Both the position numbers and the translations under genes were made by a program. A DNA stretch of 64,000 nt from Microbacterium thalli. Its GTDB lineage: Bacteria; Actinomycetota; Actinomycetes; Actinomycetales; Microbacteriaceae. Below the pieces are notes generated by a model that was not told the origin of the DNA, made no database searches, and saw nothing but the letters and a program-made list of their open reading frames with translations. The stretch spans positions 248,001 to 312,000 of the forward strand of contig NZ_JAQZCH010000001.1 of the NCBI RefSeq assembly GCF_028737325.1. The letters run 5' to 3'. Each line of letters opens with the position of its first letter. The first letter of the stretch is position 1. This document shows, one piece after another, positions 50,374-59,464 of the stretch.

Positions 50374-50645
50374 ACCCCGAAGCGGTCCTCGACATCGGGA
50401 TGCAGGGCGTCGTGCTCGCCGCGAAGCTCGCCGCGCCGCTGCTGATCACGGCGCTCGTGGTCGGCTTCGCGATCTCGCTGCTGCAGTCGATCACGCAGAT
50501 CCAGGAGGTCACGCTCTCGTTCGTGCCCAAGGCGATCGCCGTCGCCATCGCGCTGGTGGTGTGCGGGCACTGGATGATCGCGGAATCGATCACCTTCACG
50601 CAGACCCTGTTCGACCGCATCCCGCACCTTCTCTCGGGCGGGTGA
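50370..50645 (+). CDS. fliQ: Flagellar export gate protein FliQ
   Basis: 91 residues, two transmembrane helices, with AAKLAAPLLITALVVGFAISLLQSITQIQEVTLSFVPKAIAVAIALVVCGHWM, the FliQ signature. ATGA overlap with fliP. Confidence 0.95.
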   Translation: MNPEAVLDIGMQGVVLAAKLAAPLLITALVVGFAISLLQSITQIQEVTLSFVPKAIAVAIALVVCGHWMIAESITFTQTLFDRIPHLLSGG

Positions 50646-50646
50646 C

Positions 50647-51408
50647 GTGGAGATCCTCCTCGACTTCGCCTGGATCGAGGCGACCGGTCTCGCCGCCGTC
50701 CGCACCACCGCCTTCGTCTTCATCGCCCCGCCGTTCTCGTACGGCGCTTTCCCCGCGCGCATCAAGGCGATGGTCGCCGTCGGGGTCGCCCTCGCGCTGA
50801 GTGGAACCGTCGCTCCCGGGTACGAGAGCCTCGGCACCGGGCCCTTCTTCCTCGCGCTCACGCTGCAGGTGCTGACCGGCGCGATCCTCGGGTTCCTCGT
50901 GCTCGCGTGCTTCACCGCGGTGCAGTCCGCCGGCGGACTGATCGACGTCTTCGGCGGCTTCCAGCTCGCGCAGGCGTTCGACCCGCAGATGAACGTCAAC
51001 GGTGCGCAGTTCACGCGGCTGTTCCAGATGATCGCCCTCGTGCTGTTGTTCGCGTCCAACGGGTACCAGCTGATCCTGGCGGGGCTCGCGCGCAGTTTTG
51101 CGGCCATCCCCGTCGACGGCGTGCTCGACCTCGCGCGTCCGGCCGAGCTGATGATCGGCACGGCGTCGCAGCTGCTCGTGGCGGCGGTGCAGATCGCGGG
51201 CCCGCTGCTGCTCGTGCTGTTCCTCGCCGACATCGCCCTCGGACTCGTCAGCCGTGTCGCGCCCGCGCTCAACGCCTTCGCGCTCGGCTTCCCGCTGAAG
51301 ATCATCCTCACGTTCCTGCTCGCCGGCACGGTCATCCTCGCCCTGCCCGGCGTCGTCGGCGCCCTCACCGACGACGCCGTCGGGCTCCTGATCGGGGGCG
51401 CACGATGA
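50647..51408 (+). CDS. fliR: Flagellar export gate protein FliR
   Basis: 253 residues, six or more helices. IAPPFSYGAFPARIKAMVAVGVAL and IDVFGGFQLAQAFDPQMNVNGAQFTRLFQMIALVLLFASNGYQLIL are FliR blocks; AFALGFPLKIILTFLLAG is near the end. Completes the P5Q4R1 gate. GTG start at 50647, one base after the fliQ stop. Confidence 0.94.
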   Translation: MEILLDFAWIEATGLAAVRTTAFVFIAPPFSYGAFPARIKAMVAVGVALALSGTVAPGYESLGTGPFFLALTLQVLTGAILGFLVLACFTAVQSAGGLIDVFGGFQLAQAFDPQMNVNGAQFTRLFQMIALVLLFASNGYQLILAGLARSFAAIPVDGVLDLARPAELMIGTASQLLVAAVQIAGPLLLVLFLADIALGLVSRVAPALNAFALGFPLKIILTFLLAGTVILALPGVVGALTDDAVGLLIGGAR

Positions 51409-52496
51409 GCGACGACACCGGTGAACGGACCGAGAAGGCCTCCCGGCGCAAGCTGCGCGAGGCCCGCCGCAAGGGCCAGATCACCCGCAGCCAGGACCTG
51501 TCGGCGTGGCTCGCGATCGGCACGGTCGCAGCGCTCCTGCCGATGATGATCGGGGCGGGCGCCGATGCGGGTCGCGCGCAGTTCGTCGAGGTCGCCGCCA
51601 TCATCCGCAACCCCGACCCCGCCCACGCCGTCGCCGCGCTCGGCTCGGGGCTGGCCGGCATCCCGGCGATGCTCGGCGTCGCGCTGGCTGCCGTTGCGGT
51701 GGTCGCGCTCGTCGGGTCGGTCGCCCAGGGCGGCATCCACCTGCGCGGCGTGCCGGCGCGGTACGAGCAGTTCAACGTCGTGGCCGGCATCAAGCGCCTC
51801 TTCGGGATGCAGGCGCTGTGGGAGGGCGCGAAGGCGCTGATGAAGACAGCGGCGATCGGACTCGCCCTGTGGTTCGTCGTCGCGGGCCTCATGCCGGTGC
51901 TGATGATGAGCGGAGCGCATCCCATCTCGCGGCTGCTCGAAATCGCGTCGACCGTCGTGACCTCGCTGCTCATCACCGCCGTCGCGGTCGGCATCGTGCT
52001 CGCCGCCATCGACGTCCTGGTCGTCATGCGCCGCAACCGCAAGCACACGCGCATGACGAAGAAGGAAGCGCGCGACGAGCACAAGAGCACCGAGGGCGAC
52101 CCGCACGTCCGGGGCCAGCGCCGTGCCCGCCAGATGGCGATCAGCCGCAACCGGATGATCGCCGCCGTCGGCGACGCCGATGTCGTGCTCGTGAACCCCA
52201 CCCACGTCGCCGTAGCCCTGCGCTACGAGCCCGGCAGGTCCGCGCCGCGCGTGGTCGCGAAGGGCCAGGGCATCATCGCCGAGCGCATCCGCGACCGCGC
52301 ACACGAGGCGGGGGTGCCGCTCGTGCGCGACATCCCGCTTGCCCGTGCCCTTCATGCCGCGTGCGAGCTCGGACAGCCGATCCCGAGCGAGCTCTACACC
52401 GCCGTCGCCCGCGTGCTCGTCTTCGTCGACGGGCTCAAGCGCCGCGGCGTGGCCCGCGGCGTCCACACCGTTCCCCCGAGGAAGGACCCCCGATGA
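51405..52496 (+). CDS. flhB: Flagellar export switch protein FlhB
   Basis: 363 residues. GERTEKASRRKLREARRKGQITRSQDL is the N-terminal FlhB block, followed by four helices. The cytosolic domain has VLVNPTHVAVALRYEPGRSAPRVVAKGQGIIAERIRDRA, with the self-cleaving NPTH motif near residue 264. It switches export from hook to filament substrates with FliK. ATGA overlaps with both fliR and flhA. Confidence 0.96.
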   Translation: MSDDTGERTEKASRRKLREARRKGQITRSQDLSAWLAIGTVAALLPMMIGAGADAGRAQFVEVAAIIRNPDPAHAVAALGSGLAGIPAMLGVALAAVAVVALVGSVAQGGIHLRGVPARYEQFNVVAGIKRLFGMQALWEGAKALMKTAAIGLALWFVVAGLMPVLMMSGAHPISRLLEIASTVVTSLLITAVAVGIVLAAIDVLVVMRRNRKHTRMTKKEARDEHKSTEGDPHVRGQRRARQMAISRNRMIAAVGDADVVLVNPTHVAVALRYEPGRSAPRVVAKGQGIIAERIRDRAHEAGVPLVRDIPLARALHAACELGQPIPSELYTAVARVLVFVDGLKRRGVARGVHTVPPRKDPR

Positions 52497-54541
52497 ACAT
52501 CCTCAAGAGGTCGCTCGTACCCGTCGGGGTCGTCGGCATCATCATGCTGCTCGTCGTCCCCGTGCCACCGCCGGTTCTCGACGTGCTCATCATCGCCAAC
52601 ATCCTGTTCGCGCTGCTGATCCTGCTCACGTCGATGTTCGTGAAGAAGCCGCTCGACTTCGCGGTCTTCCCGTCGCTGCTGCTCGTGGCGACGCTGTTCC
52701 GGCTCGGCCTGAACGTCGCCTCGACCAAGCTCGTGCTCGGCGAAGCGCACGCCGGTCAGGTCATCGACGCGTTCGCCGCGATCGCCGTCGGCGGCTCGCT
52801 CGTGATCGGCATCGTCGTCTTCCTGATCCTCATCGTCATCCAGTTCGTCGTGGTCACCAAGGGCGCCGAGCGCGTCGCCGAGGTGGGCGCCCGCTTCACG
52901 CTCGACGCGATGCCGGGCAAGCAGATGGCGATCGACGCCGACCTCAACGCCGGACTCATCACGGATGCCGAGGCGCGCAGCCGGCGCGCCGAGATCGCCG
53001 CGGAGGCCGACTTCTACGGCGCGATGGACGGCGCGTCGAAGTTTGTCAAGGGCGACGCGATCGCGGGCCTCGTCATCATCATCATCAACCTCGTCGGCGG
53101 GGTCGCGATCGGCATGATGTCGCACGGCATGGAGATCGGCGAGGCGCTGAACACGTATGCGCTGCTGACGATCGGCGACGGCCTGACCACGCAGATCCCG
53201 GCCCTGCTCATGGCCGTCGCGACGGGCATGATCGTCACCCGCTCGGGCGCGGAATCCGACATGGGGACGGCGGCGGCGACGCAGCTGACGCAGTCGCGCA
53301 ACGCGCTGTCGATCGCCGGGGGCGCCGCGATCGTCATGTCGTTCATCCCCGGCATGCCCATGCTGCCGTTCCTCGTGATCGGGGCGACGCTGCTGCTCAT
53401 CGCCCAGCGGGTCGGCTCGCGCACACCGGCGGCGTCGGCCGAGGACGCCCCGGTGCCCGACGCCCGCGCCGCCGACTCGCCGGAGGAGCTCGCCGAGCGC
53501 ATGCGCGTGCACGCGCTCGAGATCCTGCTGGCCCCCGACGTCGTCGACCTCGTCACGGGCGGTCCCGACGACCTGCTCGGGCGGGTCCGCTCGCTGCGCC
53601 GCAAGACCGCCGCGGAGCTCGGACTCGTCGTGCCTCCCGTGCGCACGCGCGACAGCATCGAGCTGCCGCCTGCCACCTACGTCATCCGGGTCGCCGGCAT
53701 CGAGGCGGGACGGGGGGTGGCGCCGCGCGGGTCGATGCTGGCCCTCGGTGCGGGCCTCGACGCCCTGCCCGGCGCATCGTCGCCCGACCCGGTGTTCGGG
53801 ATCGACGGCAAGTGGGTGCCGCTCGAGATGCGCCACAGCGCCGAGCTGGCGGGAGCGACCGTCGTCGACCGCGCGAGCGTGATCATCACGCACCTCTCCA
53901 GCGTGATCCAGACGCACGCCGCGCGCCTGCTCAGCCGCGAGGACGTGCGGCAGCTCACCGAGGCGCTGCGCCAGGTCAGCCCCGCCGCCGTCGAGGAGCT
54001 CACCCCGGCGCTGCTCTCGCTCGCCGAGGTGCAGCGCGTACTGCAGGGGCTGCTCGCCGAGCGCATCCCGATCAACGACCTGGCCCGCATCTACGAGGCG
54101 CTCGCACTGCGGGCGAAGACCTCGACCGACCCCGAGGTCCTCGTCGAGGCCGCCCGCGCCGCCCTCGGACCGGCCGTCGCGACGCGGTTCGCGGAACAGG
54201 GCCGGCTGCGCATCGTCATGATCGATCCGCTGCTCGAGCAGGCGATGCTCGAGGCCATGCGCCCGAGCGAGGAGGGGATGCACATCGCCCTCGACCCGCG
54301 GCGGCTCGAGGCGGTCATCTCGTCGACGAAGGCGGCGCTGACAGCGGCCGGCGCCGGAGCCGAGCCGGTGCTCGTGTGTGCGCCGTCGCTGCGGCCGGCG
54401 GTGCGGCGGCTCATCTCGTCGCAGACCGACGGGGTGCCCGTGCTGTCGTACACCGAAGCGACGGCCGGCGGGCTCGCGATCGACACCGTCGGCGTCATCC
54501 GCGACACCGTCGACGACTTGCCCGTCATCAGTCCCGCATGA
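52493..54541 (+). CDS. flhA: Flagellar export gate protein FlhA
   Basis: 682 residues. About eight helices fill the N-terminal half, with the FHIPEP-type sequence VFPSLLLVATLFRLGLNVASTKLVL and the charged loop RFTLDAMPGKQMAIDADLNAGLITDAEARSRR. The C-terminal cytosolic domain (about 330-680) includes VIITHLSSVIQTHAARLLSREDVRQLTEAL, which docks export chaperones. Ion-driven export motor. Confidence 0.96.
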   Translation: MNILKRSLVPVGVVGIIMLLVVPVPPPVLDVLIIANILFALLILLTSMFVKKPLDFAVFPSLLLVATLFRLGLNVASTKLVLGEAHAGQVIDAFAAIAVGGSLVIGIVVFLILIVIQFVVVTKGAERVAEVGARFTLDAMPGKQMAIDADLNAGLITDAEARSRRAEIAAEADFYGAMDGASKFVKGDAIAGLVIIIINLVGGVAIGMMSHGMEIGEALNTYALLTIGDGLTTQIPALLMAVATGMIVTRSGAESDMGTAAATQLTQSRNALSIAGGAAIVMSFIPGMPMLPFLVIGATLLLIAQRVGSRTPAASAEDAPVPDARAADSPEELAERMRVHALEILLAPDVVDLVTGGPDDLLGRVRSLRRKTAAELGLVVPPVRTRDSIELPPATYVIRVAGIEAGRGVAPRGSMLALGAGLDALPGASSPDPVFGIDGKWVPLEMRHSAELAGATVVDRASVIITHLSSVIQTHAARLLSREDVRQLTEALRQVSPAAVEELTPALLSLAEVQRVLQGLLAERIPINDLARIYEALALRAKTSTDPEVLVEAARAALGPAVATRFAEQGRLRIVMIDPLLEQAMLEAMRPSEEGMHIALDPRRLEAVISSTKAALTAAGAGAEPVLVCAPSLRPAVRRLISSQTDGVPVLSYTEATAGGLAIDTVGVIRDTVDDLPVISPA

Positions 54542-54603
54542 CCGGGCGACGCGACGGCGCCCGCTTCGCGTGGAACGACGACGCGCGGGCGCGCGGAAAG
54601 TAG
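54538..54603 (+). CDS. Possible small ORF between flhA and csrA
   Basis: 21-codon ORF (MTGRRDGARFAWNDD...) whose ATG overlaps the flhA stop as ATGA, the same coupling used throughout this operon, and which ends 9 bases before csrA. No family is recognised. It may serve only to carry ribosomes across to csrA. Confidence 0.3.
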   Translation: MTGRRDGARFAWNDDARARGK

Positions 54604-54612
54604 GGTGATCGA

Positions 54613-54873
54613 GTGCTGGTGTTGACGAGACGTGTCGGTGAGCGGGTGCTCATCGGCGACGACATCGAGGTGACGGTCCTCGAGGTCAAGGGCGACAGCG
54701 TGCGGCTGGGCATCCAGGCGCCGCGCGAGACGCGGATCCAGCGCGCCGAGATCGTCGCCGCCGTCGAGAGCGAGAACGTCTCCGCCGCGCAGGCGCCGGC
54801 CGACGAGGGCCAGGCGCTCCTCAACGCACTTGTCCGCCGCCAGGGCACAGCCCCGACGGCGGACGAAGAGTGA
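54613..54873 (+). CDS. csrA: Carbon storage regulator CsrA (RNA-binding translational repressor)
   Basis: 86 residues. MLVLTRRVGERVLIGDDIEVTVLEVKGDSVRLGIQAPRETRIQRAEI is the complete CsrA beta-sheet domain with the RNA-binding RR and APRE(T) elements. A ~30-residue C-terminal extension makes it longer than the 61-residue E. coli form, as in FliW-containing bacteria where the tail takes part in FliW binding. GTG 54613. It closes the fliM-flhA operon. The likely target is the flagellin leader at 27.45 kb. Confidence 0.96.
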   Translation: MLVLTRRVGERVLIGDDIEVTVLEVKGDSVRLGIQAPRETRIQRAEIVAAVESENVSAAQAPADEGQALLNALVRRQGTAPTADEE

Positions 54874-54896
54874 GCGGCGGCCGTAGCGGCCGCTGA
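54872..54896. terminator. Weak hairpin between convergent csrA and znuA
   Basis: AGCGGC and GCCGCT arms with an interrupted GCC/GGC inner stem directly after the csrA stop. The only hairpin-forming sequence in this 38-base convergent gap. Confidence 0.4.
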
Positions 54897-54911
54897 GCGG
54901 GCGGCGCGGCG

Positions 54912-55973
54912 TCAGCCGGCGAGCGCTCCCGACATCTCGTCGATGTTCTGCTGCATCCACGCGACGTAGTCGACGTCATCGGGCATCAGCTCGGAGAACT
55001 CGAGCACCGGGATGCCGAGTTCGTCGGCCAGCCGGGTCATCTCGGTCGTCTCGGCGCCGCCGGTCTGGGCGTTGACGATGACGAGCCGCACGTCGCCCGA
55101 CCGCAGCGTCTGCTGCGCCTCGAGCAGCGTCGCGGGCGGAACGTCCTGCCCCTCTTCGACCGCCTCGCTGAAGGCGGCGGGGGTCGCGTCCTCGAGTCCG
55201 GCCGCAGCGGCGAGGTACACCGGCACCGGCTCGGTCACGAAGATCTTCTGGCCGGCGTGCTCGGCCGAGATCGCCTCGAGCGAGGTCTCCAGGCCCTCGA
55301 TGCGCTCGATGAGCGCGGCGGCGTTGGTCTCGAACGTCTCCGCTCGCTCGGCGTCGAGCTCGCCCAGCTCGTGCGCGATGTCTTCCACCAGGTGCGCGAT
55401 GGTGTGCGGGTCGTACCAGACGTGCTCGTTGAAGCCCTCGATGTGGTCGTGGCCCGCGTGGTCGTGCCCGTCCTCCTCGGCGTGCTCGTCGGCGTGCTCC
55501 TCGCCCGCGTGGGTGGCGTCGGCTGCGGCGGGAGTCTCGTCGGCGTGCTCCTCGCCCGCGTGGTCGTCGTGACCGTGGCCGTCGGCGCCGGGATAGTCGT
55601 GCGCGTACTCGACGGCGGTCAGCACCGGAGCCTTCGTGCCGCTCGCATCGATGAGACCCTCGATGAACGCGTCGTACCCGCCGCCGTTCTCGATGATGAG
55701 GTCTGCCTCCGACACCGTCAGCTGGTCGCGCGCCGACGCCTCGTACGAGTGCGGGTCCTGCGCGAGCGACGTGATGATCGCGGTCACCTCGACGGCGTCG
55801 CCGCCGACCTCGGCCGCGAGCGACCCGTACACGTTGGTCGACGCCACGATGCTGAGCGTGTCGCCGCCCTCGCTCGAGCCGCTCGCACCCGGTGCGGCCG
55901 TTCCGGCGCAGCCGGCGAGGGTGAGGGATGCCGCGGCAACGAGCGCGGCGGCAGGAAGAAGACGACGGGTCAT
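54912..55973 (-). CDS. znuA: Zinc ABC transporter substrate-binding lipoprotein
   Basis: 353 residues. The lipobox is LTLAGC (Cys22). The cluster A-I fold has YGSLAAEVGGDAVEVTAIITSLAQDPHSYEAS (first His ligand), then a long His/Asp/Glu-rich loop (about 155-195: GHGHDDH, HADEHAEEDGHDHAGHDH), VWYDPHTIAHLVEDIA with the second His, and ATEMTRLADELG-like ends. ATG 55973 is used: the other ATG at 55985 lies inside the -10 hexamer. It stands 27 kb from znuCB, alone, behind a Zur-like site. Confidence 0.92.
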   Translation of the reverse strand: MTRRLLPAAALVAAASLTLAGCAGTAAPGASGSSEGGDTLSIVASTNVYGSLAAEVGGDAVEVTAIITSLAQDPHSYEASARDQLTVSEADLIIENGGGYDAFIEGLIDASGTKAPVLTAVEYAHDYPGADGHGHDDHAGEEHADETPAAADATHAGEEHADEHAEEDGHDHAGHDHIEGFNEHVWYDPHTIAHLVEDIAHELGELDAERAETFETNAAALIERIEGLETSLEAISAEHAGQKIFVTEPVPVYLAAAAGLEDATPAAFSEAVEEGQDVPPATLLEAQQTLRSGDVRLVIVNAQTGGAETTEMTRLADELGIPVLEFSELMPDDVDYVAWMQQNIDEMSGALAG

Positions 55974-55980
55974 GCCGACG

Positions 55981-56010
55981 ATCATACGTTAGTGATAATC
56001 GTTCTCTCAA
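55981..56010 (-). promoter_or_regulatory. znuA promoter with embedded Zur-like box, probably leaderless
   Basis: On the minus strand TTGAGA (56010-56005), 18 bases, TATGAT (55986-55981). Transcription should begin near 55974, next to ATG 55973. Between the hexamers, plus-strand 55993-56007 reads TGATAATCGTTCTCT, matching 10 of 15 positions of the actinobacterial Zur consensus TGAAAATGATTTTCA. A repressor there would occlude RNA polymerase. Confidence 0.65.
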
Positions 56011-56203
56011 CATGGCGGAGGCACGAAGGGACGCGCCCGAGAGTTTCGGTGGGCCGAACGATTCGCACGCCCGAAATGCTGGCAATCGCGGCTTTCGGCG
56101 GTCGTCGGCTGCCGGCGACTGGCAAGCTCGATGAGGCGCATCCCGCGGTCAGACCGCCGGCCGATCGCCGATCATCTCGATCTCATCGCCCCGAGGAGGA
56201 CCC

Positions 56204-56770
56204 ATGTCGCCGTGGGCGCTGTTCATCCTCGCCGTCGGCGTCTCGGCCGACGCGTTCGCGGTGGCGCTGGGCAAGGGCGTGCAGCTTCGCACGCACATCG
56301 TGCGGGGCGCGCTGCTCATCGCGGGAGCGTTCGGGCTGGCGCAGGCGGTGATGCCGCTCATCGGCTGGCTGCTGGGCAGCACCTTCGCCGACGCGATCGC
56401 CCCGTTCGACCACTGGATCGCCTTCGCCCTGCTCGCTGCGATCGGCGTGAAGATGCTGTGGGAGGCCTTCCGGCCCGACGATGACGCCGAGGGCGCGGCA
56501 TCCGGTATCTCGGCGCGCGAGATCGTGCTGCTCGCCCTCGCGACGAGCATCGACGCCTTGGCGGTGGGCGTCTCGTTCGCGTTCCTCATGGTGCCGGTGT
56601 GGGTCGCCGTCGTCTCGATCGGCGTCGTCACCTTCGCCCTGTCGTTCGTCGCGGTGCTCATCGGTCACCGCGTGGGCACCCGCTGGCGCAAGCCGGCCGA
56701 GATCATCGGCGGCGTCGTGCTCATCGGCATCGGCACGCAGATCCTCATCGAGCACCTGCTCGCCGGCTAG
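56204..56770 (+). CDS. mntP: Manganese efflux pump MntP
   Basis: 188 residues, six helices in two repeats. ALFILAVGVSADAFAVALGKGVQ and ALATSIDALAVGVSFAFL each contain the conserved Asp of the MntP (former DUF204) family. IGVKMLWEAF and IIGGVVLIGIGTQILIEHL end the repeats. It exports excess Mn2+. GAGGAGGA precedes ATG 56204. I looked for a yybP-ykoY manganese riboswitch in the 194 bases upstream and did not recognise one. Confidence 0.92.
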   Translation: MSPWALFILAVGVSADAFAVALGKGVQLRTHIVRGALLIAGAFGLAQAVMPLIGWLLGSTFADAIAPFDHWIAFALLAAIGVKMLWEAFRPDDDAEGAASGISAREIVLLALATSIDALAVGVSFAFLMVPVWVAVVSIGVVTFALSFVAVLIGHRVGTRWRKPAEIIGGVVLIGIGTQILIEHLLAG

Positions 56771-56786
56771 TCCCGGCGTCGGCGCG

Positions 56787-57038
56787 TCAGCCCGCGAGCT
56801 TCGCCTTCACATACGCCACGACGGCGTTCGCGTGACCGTGGCCGAGGCCGTGCTCGGTCTTGAGCGCGTCGACGACCTGCATGTGCGACCGGCCCTCGGC
56901 GAGCTGGTCCGCCGCGATGTCGAGCCAGTGCTGGATCGGCAGGCCGTATGTCTTCTCGATGCTCGGGAAGTACGACGCCGGCCCCTTCGGCTTGTTCGCG
57001 GGGTCGATCTCGGGAGCCGGGACGCGAGGCGCAGTCAT
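56787..57038 (-). CDS. DUF4287 domain protein
   Basis: 83 residues. KGPASYFPSIEKTYGLPIQHWLDI and HGLGHGHANAVVAYVKAKLAG are the two halves of DUF4287 (PF14117), often found alone or fused to DUF5655. Function unknown. ATG 57038 is taken because the domain starts soon after; an ATG 33 bases further upstream would add an unconserved Arg/Gly stretch. Confidence 0.85.
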   Translation of the reverse strand: MTAPRVPAPEIDPANKPKGPASYFPSIEKTYGLPIQHWLDIAADQLAEGRSHMQVVDALKTEHGLGHGHANAVVAYVKAKLAG

Positions 57039-57084
57039 GCGCCCGAGGCTACCCCCCCGCACGCCTCGCATGCGTCGGCCGGCG

Positions 57085-58452
57085 TCACTCGAGCAGCAGC
57101 GCGGGCTCCTCGAGCACGGATGCCACGTCGGCGAGGAACCGGCTCATGCCGTCGCCGTCGACGACGCGGTGGTCGAACGACCCCGACACGGTCGTGACGT
57201 AGCGCGGGCGCACCTCGCCGTCGACGACCCACGGCTTCTGCCGGATCGTGCCCATCGCGACGATGCCCGACTCGCCCGGGTTGATGATTGGGGTGCCGGC
57301 ATCCATCCCGAACACGCCGATGTTGGTGATCGTGATCGTGCCGCCCTGCTGGTCGGCGGGCGAGGTCTTGCCCTCGCGAGCGGTGAGCGTCAGCTTCTCG
57401 AGCGCGCGGGCGAGGCCGCGCATGTTGAGGTCCTGCGCGTCCTTGATATTCGGCACGAGCAGGCCGCGCGGGGTCGCGGCGGCGATCCCGAGGTTGACGT
57501 AGTGACGCACGCGGATCTCGGCGCCAGCCTCGGTCTCGACCCAGGCGGCGTTCACCATCGGGGTGCGGCGGACGGCCCAGACCACCGCGCGGGCGACGAT
57601 CAGCAGCGGCGAGACCTTGATGTCGGCGAAGTCGGGCGACGCCTTCATCCGCTTGACGAGCTCCATCGTGCGCGTCGCGTCGACGTCGGTCCACACCGAC
57701 ACGTGCGGCGCCGTGTGGGCCGAGTCGACCATGTGCTTGGCGGTGACCTTGCGCACGCCCTTGACGGGGATCGTCTCTTCGCGGTCGTCGGCGGGCTCGC
57801 CCGTGACGACGGCCGGCGGCACGGGGATGCGCTGCTCGCGCACCTCGGGACGCTCCGGGGTCTGCAGGTTGCGGAACACGGATGCCTGTGACGCGTGGTT
57901 CACGACATCCTCACGCGTCACCTCACCGGCCGAGCCCGTCGGCGTGACCGAGGCCAGGTCGACCCCCAGGTCGCGCGCGAGCTTGCGGATGGGGGGCTTG
58001 GCCACGACGCCGACGGCCGCACGCGCGGGCGCCTCGGCGGGCTTGCGCCGGCGCGACTGCACCTGGCCCGCCCCGCCGTAGCCGACGAGCACGGACCCGC
58101 TCTCCTCCGGCGCGGCCGGAGCGGCGGCAGCCGGAGCAGCGGGGGCAGCAGGAGCCGCGGCGGGCGCAGCGGCGGGCGCGGCGGCGGGAGCGGCGGCGGG
58201 AGCGGCGGGGGCCCCGGCGGCGATCGTGATGATCGCGGCGCCGACCTCGACCGTCGTGCCCTCGTCGACGAGCAGCTCGCCGACCGTGCCCGAGAAGGGC
58301 GAGGGAAGCTCGACGAGCGACTTCGCCGTCTCGATCTCGACGAGGACGTCGTTGACCGCGACCTCGTCGCCGGCCGCGACGCGCCACTGCACGATCTCGG
58401 CCTCGGTGAGGCCTTCGCCGACGTCCGGCAGGTGGAAGGTCTGGGTGCTCAT
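57085..58452 (-). CDS. 2-oxoacid dehydrogenase E2 acyltransferase (branched-chain type, BkdC-like)
   Basis: 455 residues. One lipoyl domain (1-80) with the modified Lys44 in ETAKS, an Ala/Pro-rich hinge, a peripheral-subunit-binding domain ([22 protein letters not shown]...GEVTREDV, about 152-190), and a catalytic domain with [12 protein letters not shown] near the end holding the His and Asp of acyl transfer. It transfers the acyl group from E1 to CoA. The gene lies 31 bases after E1 beta. No E3 gene is in the window. The substrate is probably a branched-chain 2-oxoacid. Confidence 0.93.
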   Translation of the reverse strand: MSTQTFHLPDVGEGLTEAEIVQWRVAAGDEVAVNDVLVEIETAKSLVELPSPFSGTVGELLVDEGTTVEVGAAIITIAAGAPAAPAAAPAAAPAAAPAAAPAAPAAPAAAAPAAPEESGSVLVGYGGAGQVQSRRRKPAEAPARAAVGVVAKPPIRKLARDLGVDLASVTPTGSAGEVTREDVVNHASQASVFRNLQTPERPEVREQRIPVPPAVVTGEPADDREETIPVKGVRKVTAKHMVDSAHTAPHVSVWTDVDATRTMELVKRMKASPDFADIKVSPLLIVARAVVWAVRRTPMVNAAWVETEAGAEIRVRHYVNLGIAAATPRGLLVPNIKDAQDLNMRGLARALEKLTLTAREGKTSPADQQGGTITITNIGVFGMDAGTPIINPGESGIVAMGTIRQKPWVVDGEVRPRYVTTVSGSFDHRVVDGDGMSRFLADVASVLEEPALLLE

Positions 58453-58483
58453 GAGGGGATCCTCTCGCAGGCGCGTCGGATGG

Positions 58484-59464
58484 TCAGTAGGCGAGGGCGC
58501 GATCGACGGCCTCGAGGATGCGGTCGGCGTCGGGCAGGTACGAGCCCTCGAGCTTCGCGGCGGGGAACGGTACGTCGAAGCCCGACACCCGCAGGACGGG
58601 GGCTTCGAGCGAGAAGAAGGCCTGCTCGGTCACGGTCGCGGCGATCTCGGAGCCGAGCGACGTGAAGCCGGGCGCCTCCTGGCCGTAGACCATGCGGCCG
58701 GTGCGCCGCACCGACTCGACGATCGGACCGTAGTCCACAGGCGAGAGCGAGCGCAGGTCGACGACCTCGCACGAGATGCCCTCGCTCTCGGCGAGCGCAG
58801 CGGCCTGCAGCAGCACGGTGACCATGGCGCCGTGGCCGACGAGCGTGACGTCGGTGCCGCGGCGCACGACGCGCGACGCGTGCAGCGGCAGCGCCCGGGC
58901 GGCCAGGTCGACCTCGCCCTTCGGCCAGTACCGCGACTTGGGCTCGAGGAAGATCACCGGGTCGGGCGAAGCGATGGCGTCCTGGATCATCCAGTACGCG
59001 TCGTTCGGCGTGGACGGCGAGACGACCCGCAGGCCCGGCGTGTGGGTGAAGTACGCCTCGGGGCTCTCCTGGTGGTGCTCGACGGCGCCGATGTGGCCGC
59101 CGTAGGGGATGCGGATGACGACGGGGAACGACATCCGTCCGTCGTGCCGGTTGGTCAGCTTCGCCAGCTGCGTGGTGATCTGGTCGAAGGCGGGGAAGAC
59201 GAAGCCGTCGAACTGGATCTCGCACACGGGGCGGAAGCCCGCCATCGCGAGGCCGATCGCGGTGCCGACGATGCCCGACTCGGCCAGCGGTGTGTCGAGC
59301 ACGCGGCGGTCGCCGAATTCGGCCTGCAGCCCCTCGGTGACGCGGAACACGCCGCCCAGGCGGCCGATGTCCTCACCCATGAGCAGGACGTGGTCGTCGT
59401 CCTGCATCGCGCGGCGCATGCCCGCGTTGAGCGCCTTGCTGAACGGCAGCGTCTCGACGCTCAT
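58484..59464 (-). CDS. 2-oxoacid dehydrogenase E1 component, beta subunit
   Basis: 326 residues. [48 protein letters not shown] is the pyrimidine-binding transketolase block with the conserved Glu. [17 protein letters not shown] and [27 protein letters not shown] follow. ATG 59464 overlaps the E1 alpha stop (ATGA). It pairs with E1 alpha to decarboxylate the oxo acid with thiamine diphosphate. Confidence 0.94.
   Translation of the reverse strand: MSVETLPFSKALNAGMRRAMQDDDHVLLMGEDIGRLGGVFRVTEGLQAEFGDRRVLDTPLAESGIVGTAIGLAMAGFRPVCEIQFDGFVFPAFDQITTQLAKLTNRHDGRMSFPVVIRIPYGGHIGAVEHHQESPEAYFTHTPGLRVVSPSTPNDAYWMIQDAIASPDPVIFLEPKSRYWPKGEVDLAARALPLHASRVVRRGTDVTLVGHGAMVTVLLQAAALAESEGISCEVVDLRSLSPVDYGPIVESVRRTGRMVYGQEAPGFTSLGSEIAATVTEQAFFSLEAPVLRVSGFDVPFPAAKLEGSYLPDADRILEAVDRALAY

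Noticed and set aside
55993..56203. Possible yybP-ykoY manganese riboswitch upstream of mntP
   Set aside because: The conserved loop sequences of that riboswitch were not found in the 5' region; only a strong Shine-Dalgarno is evident.
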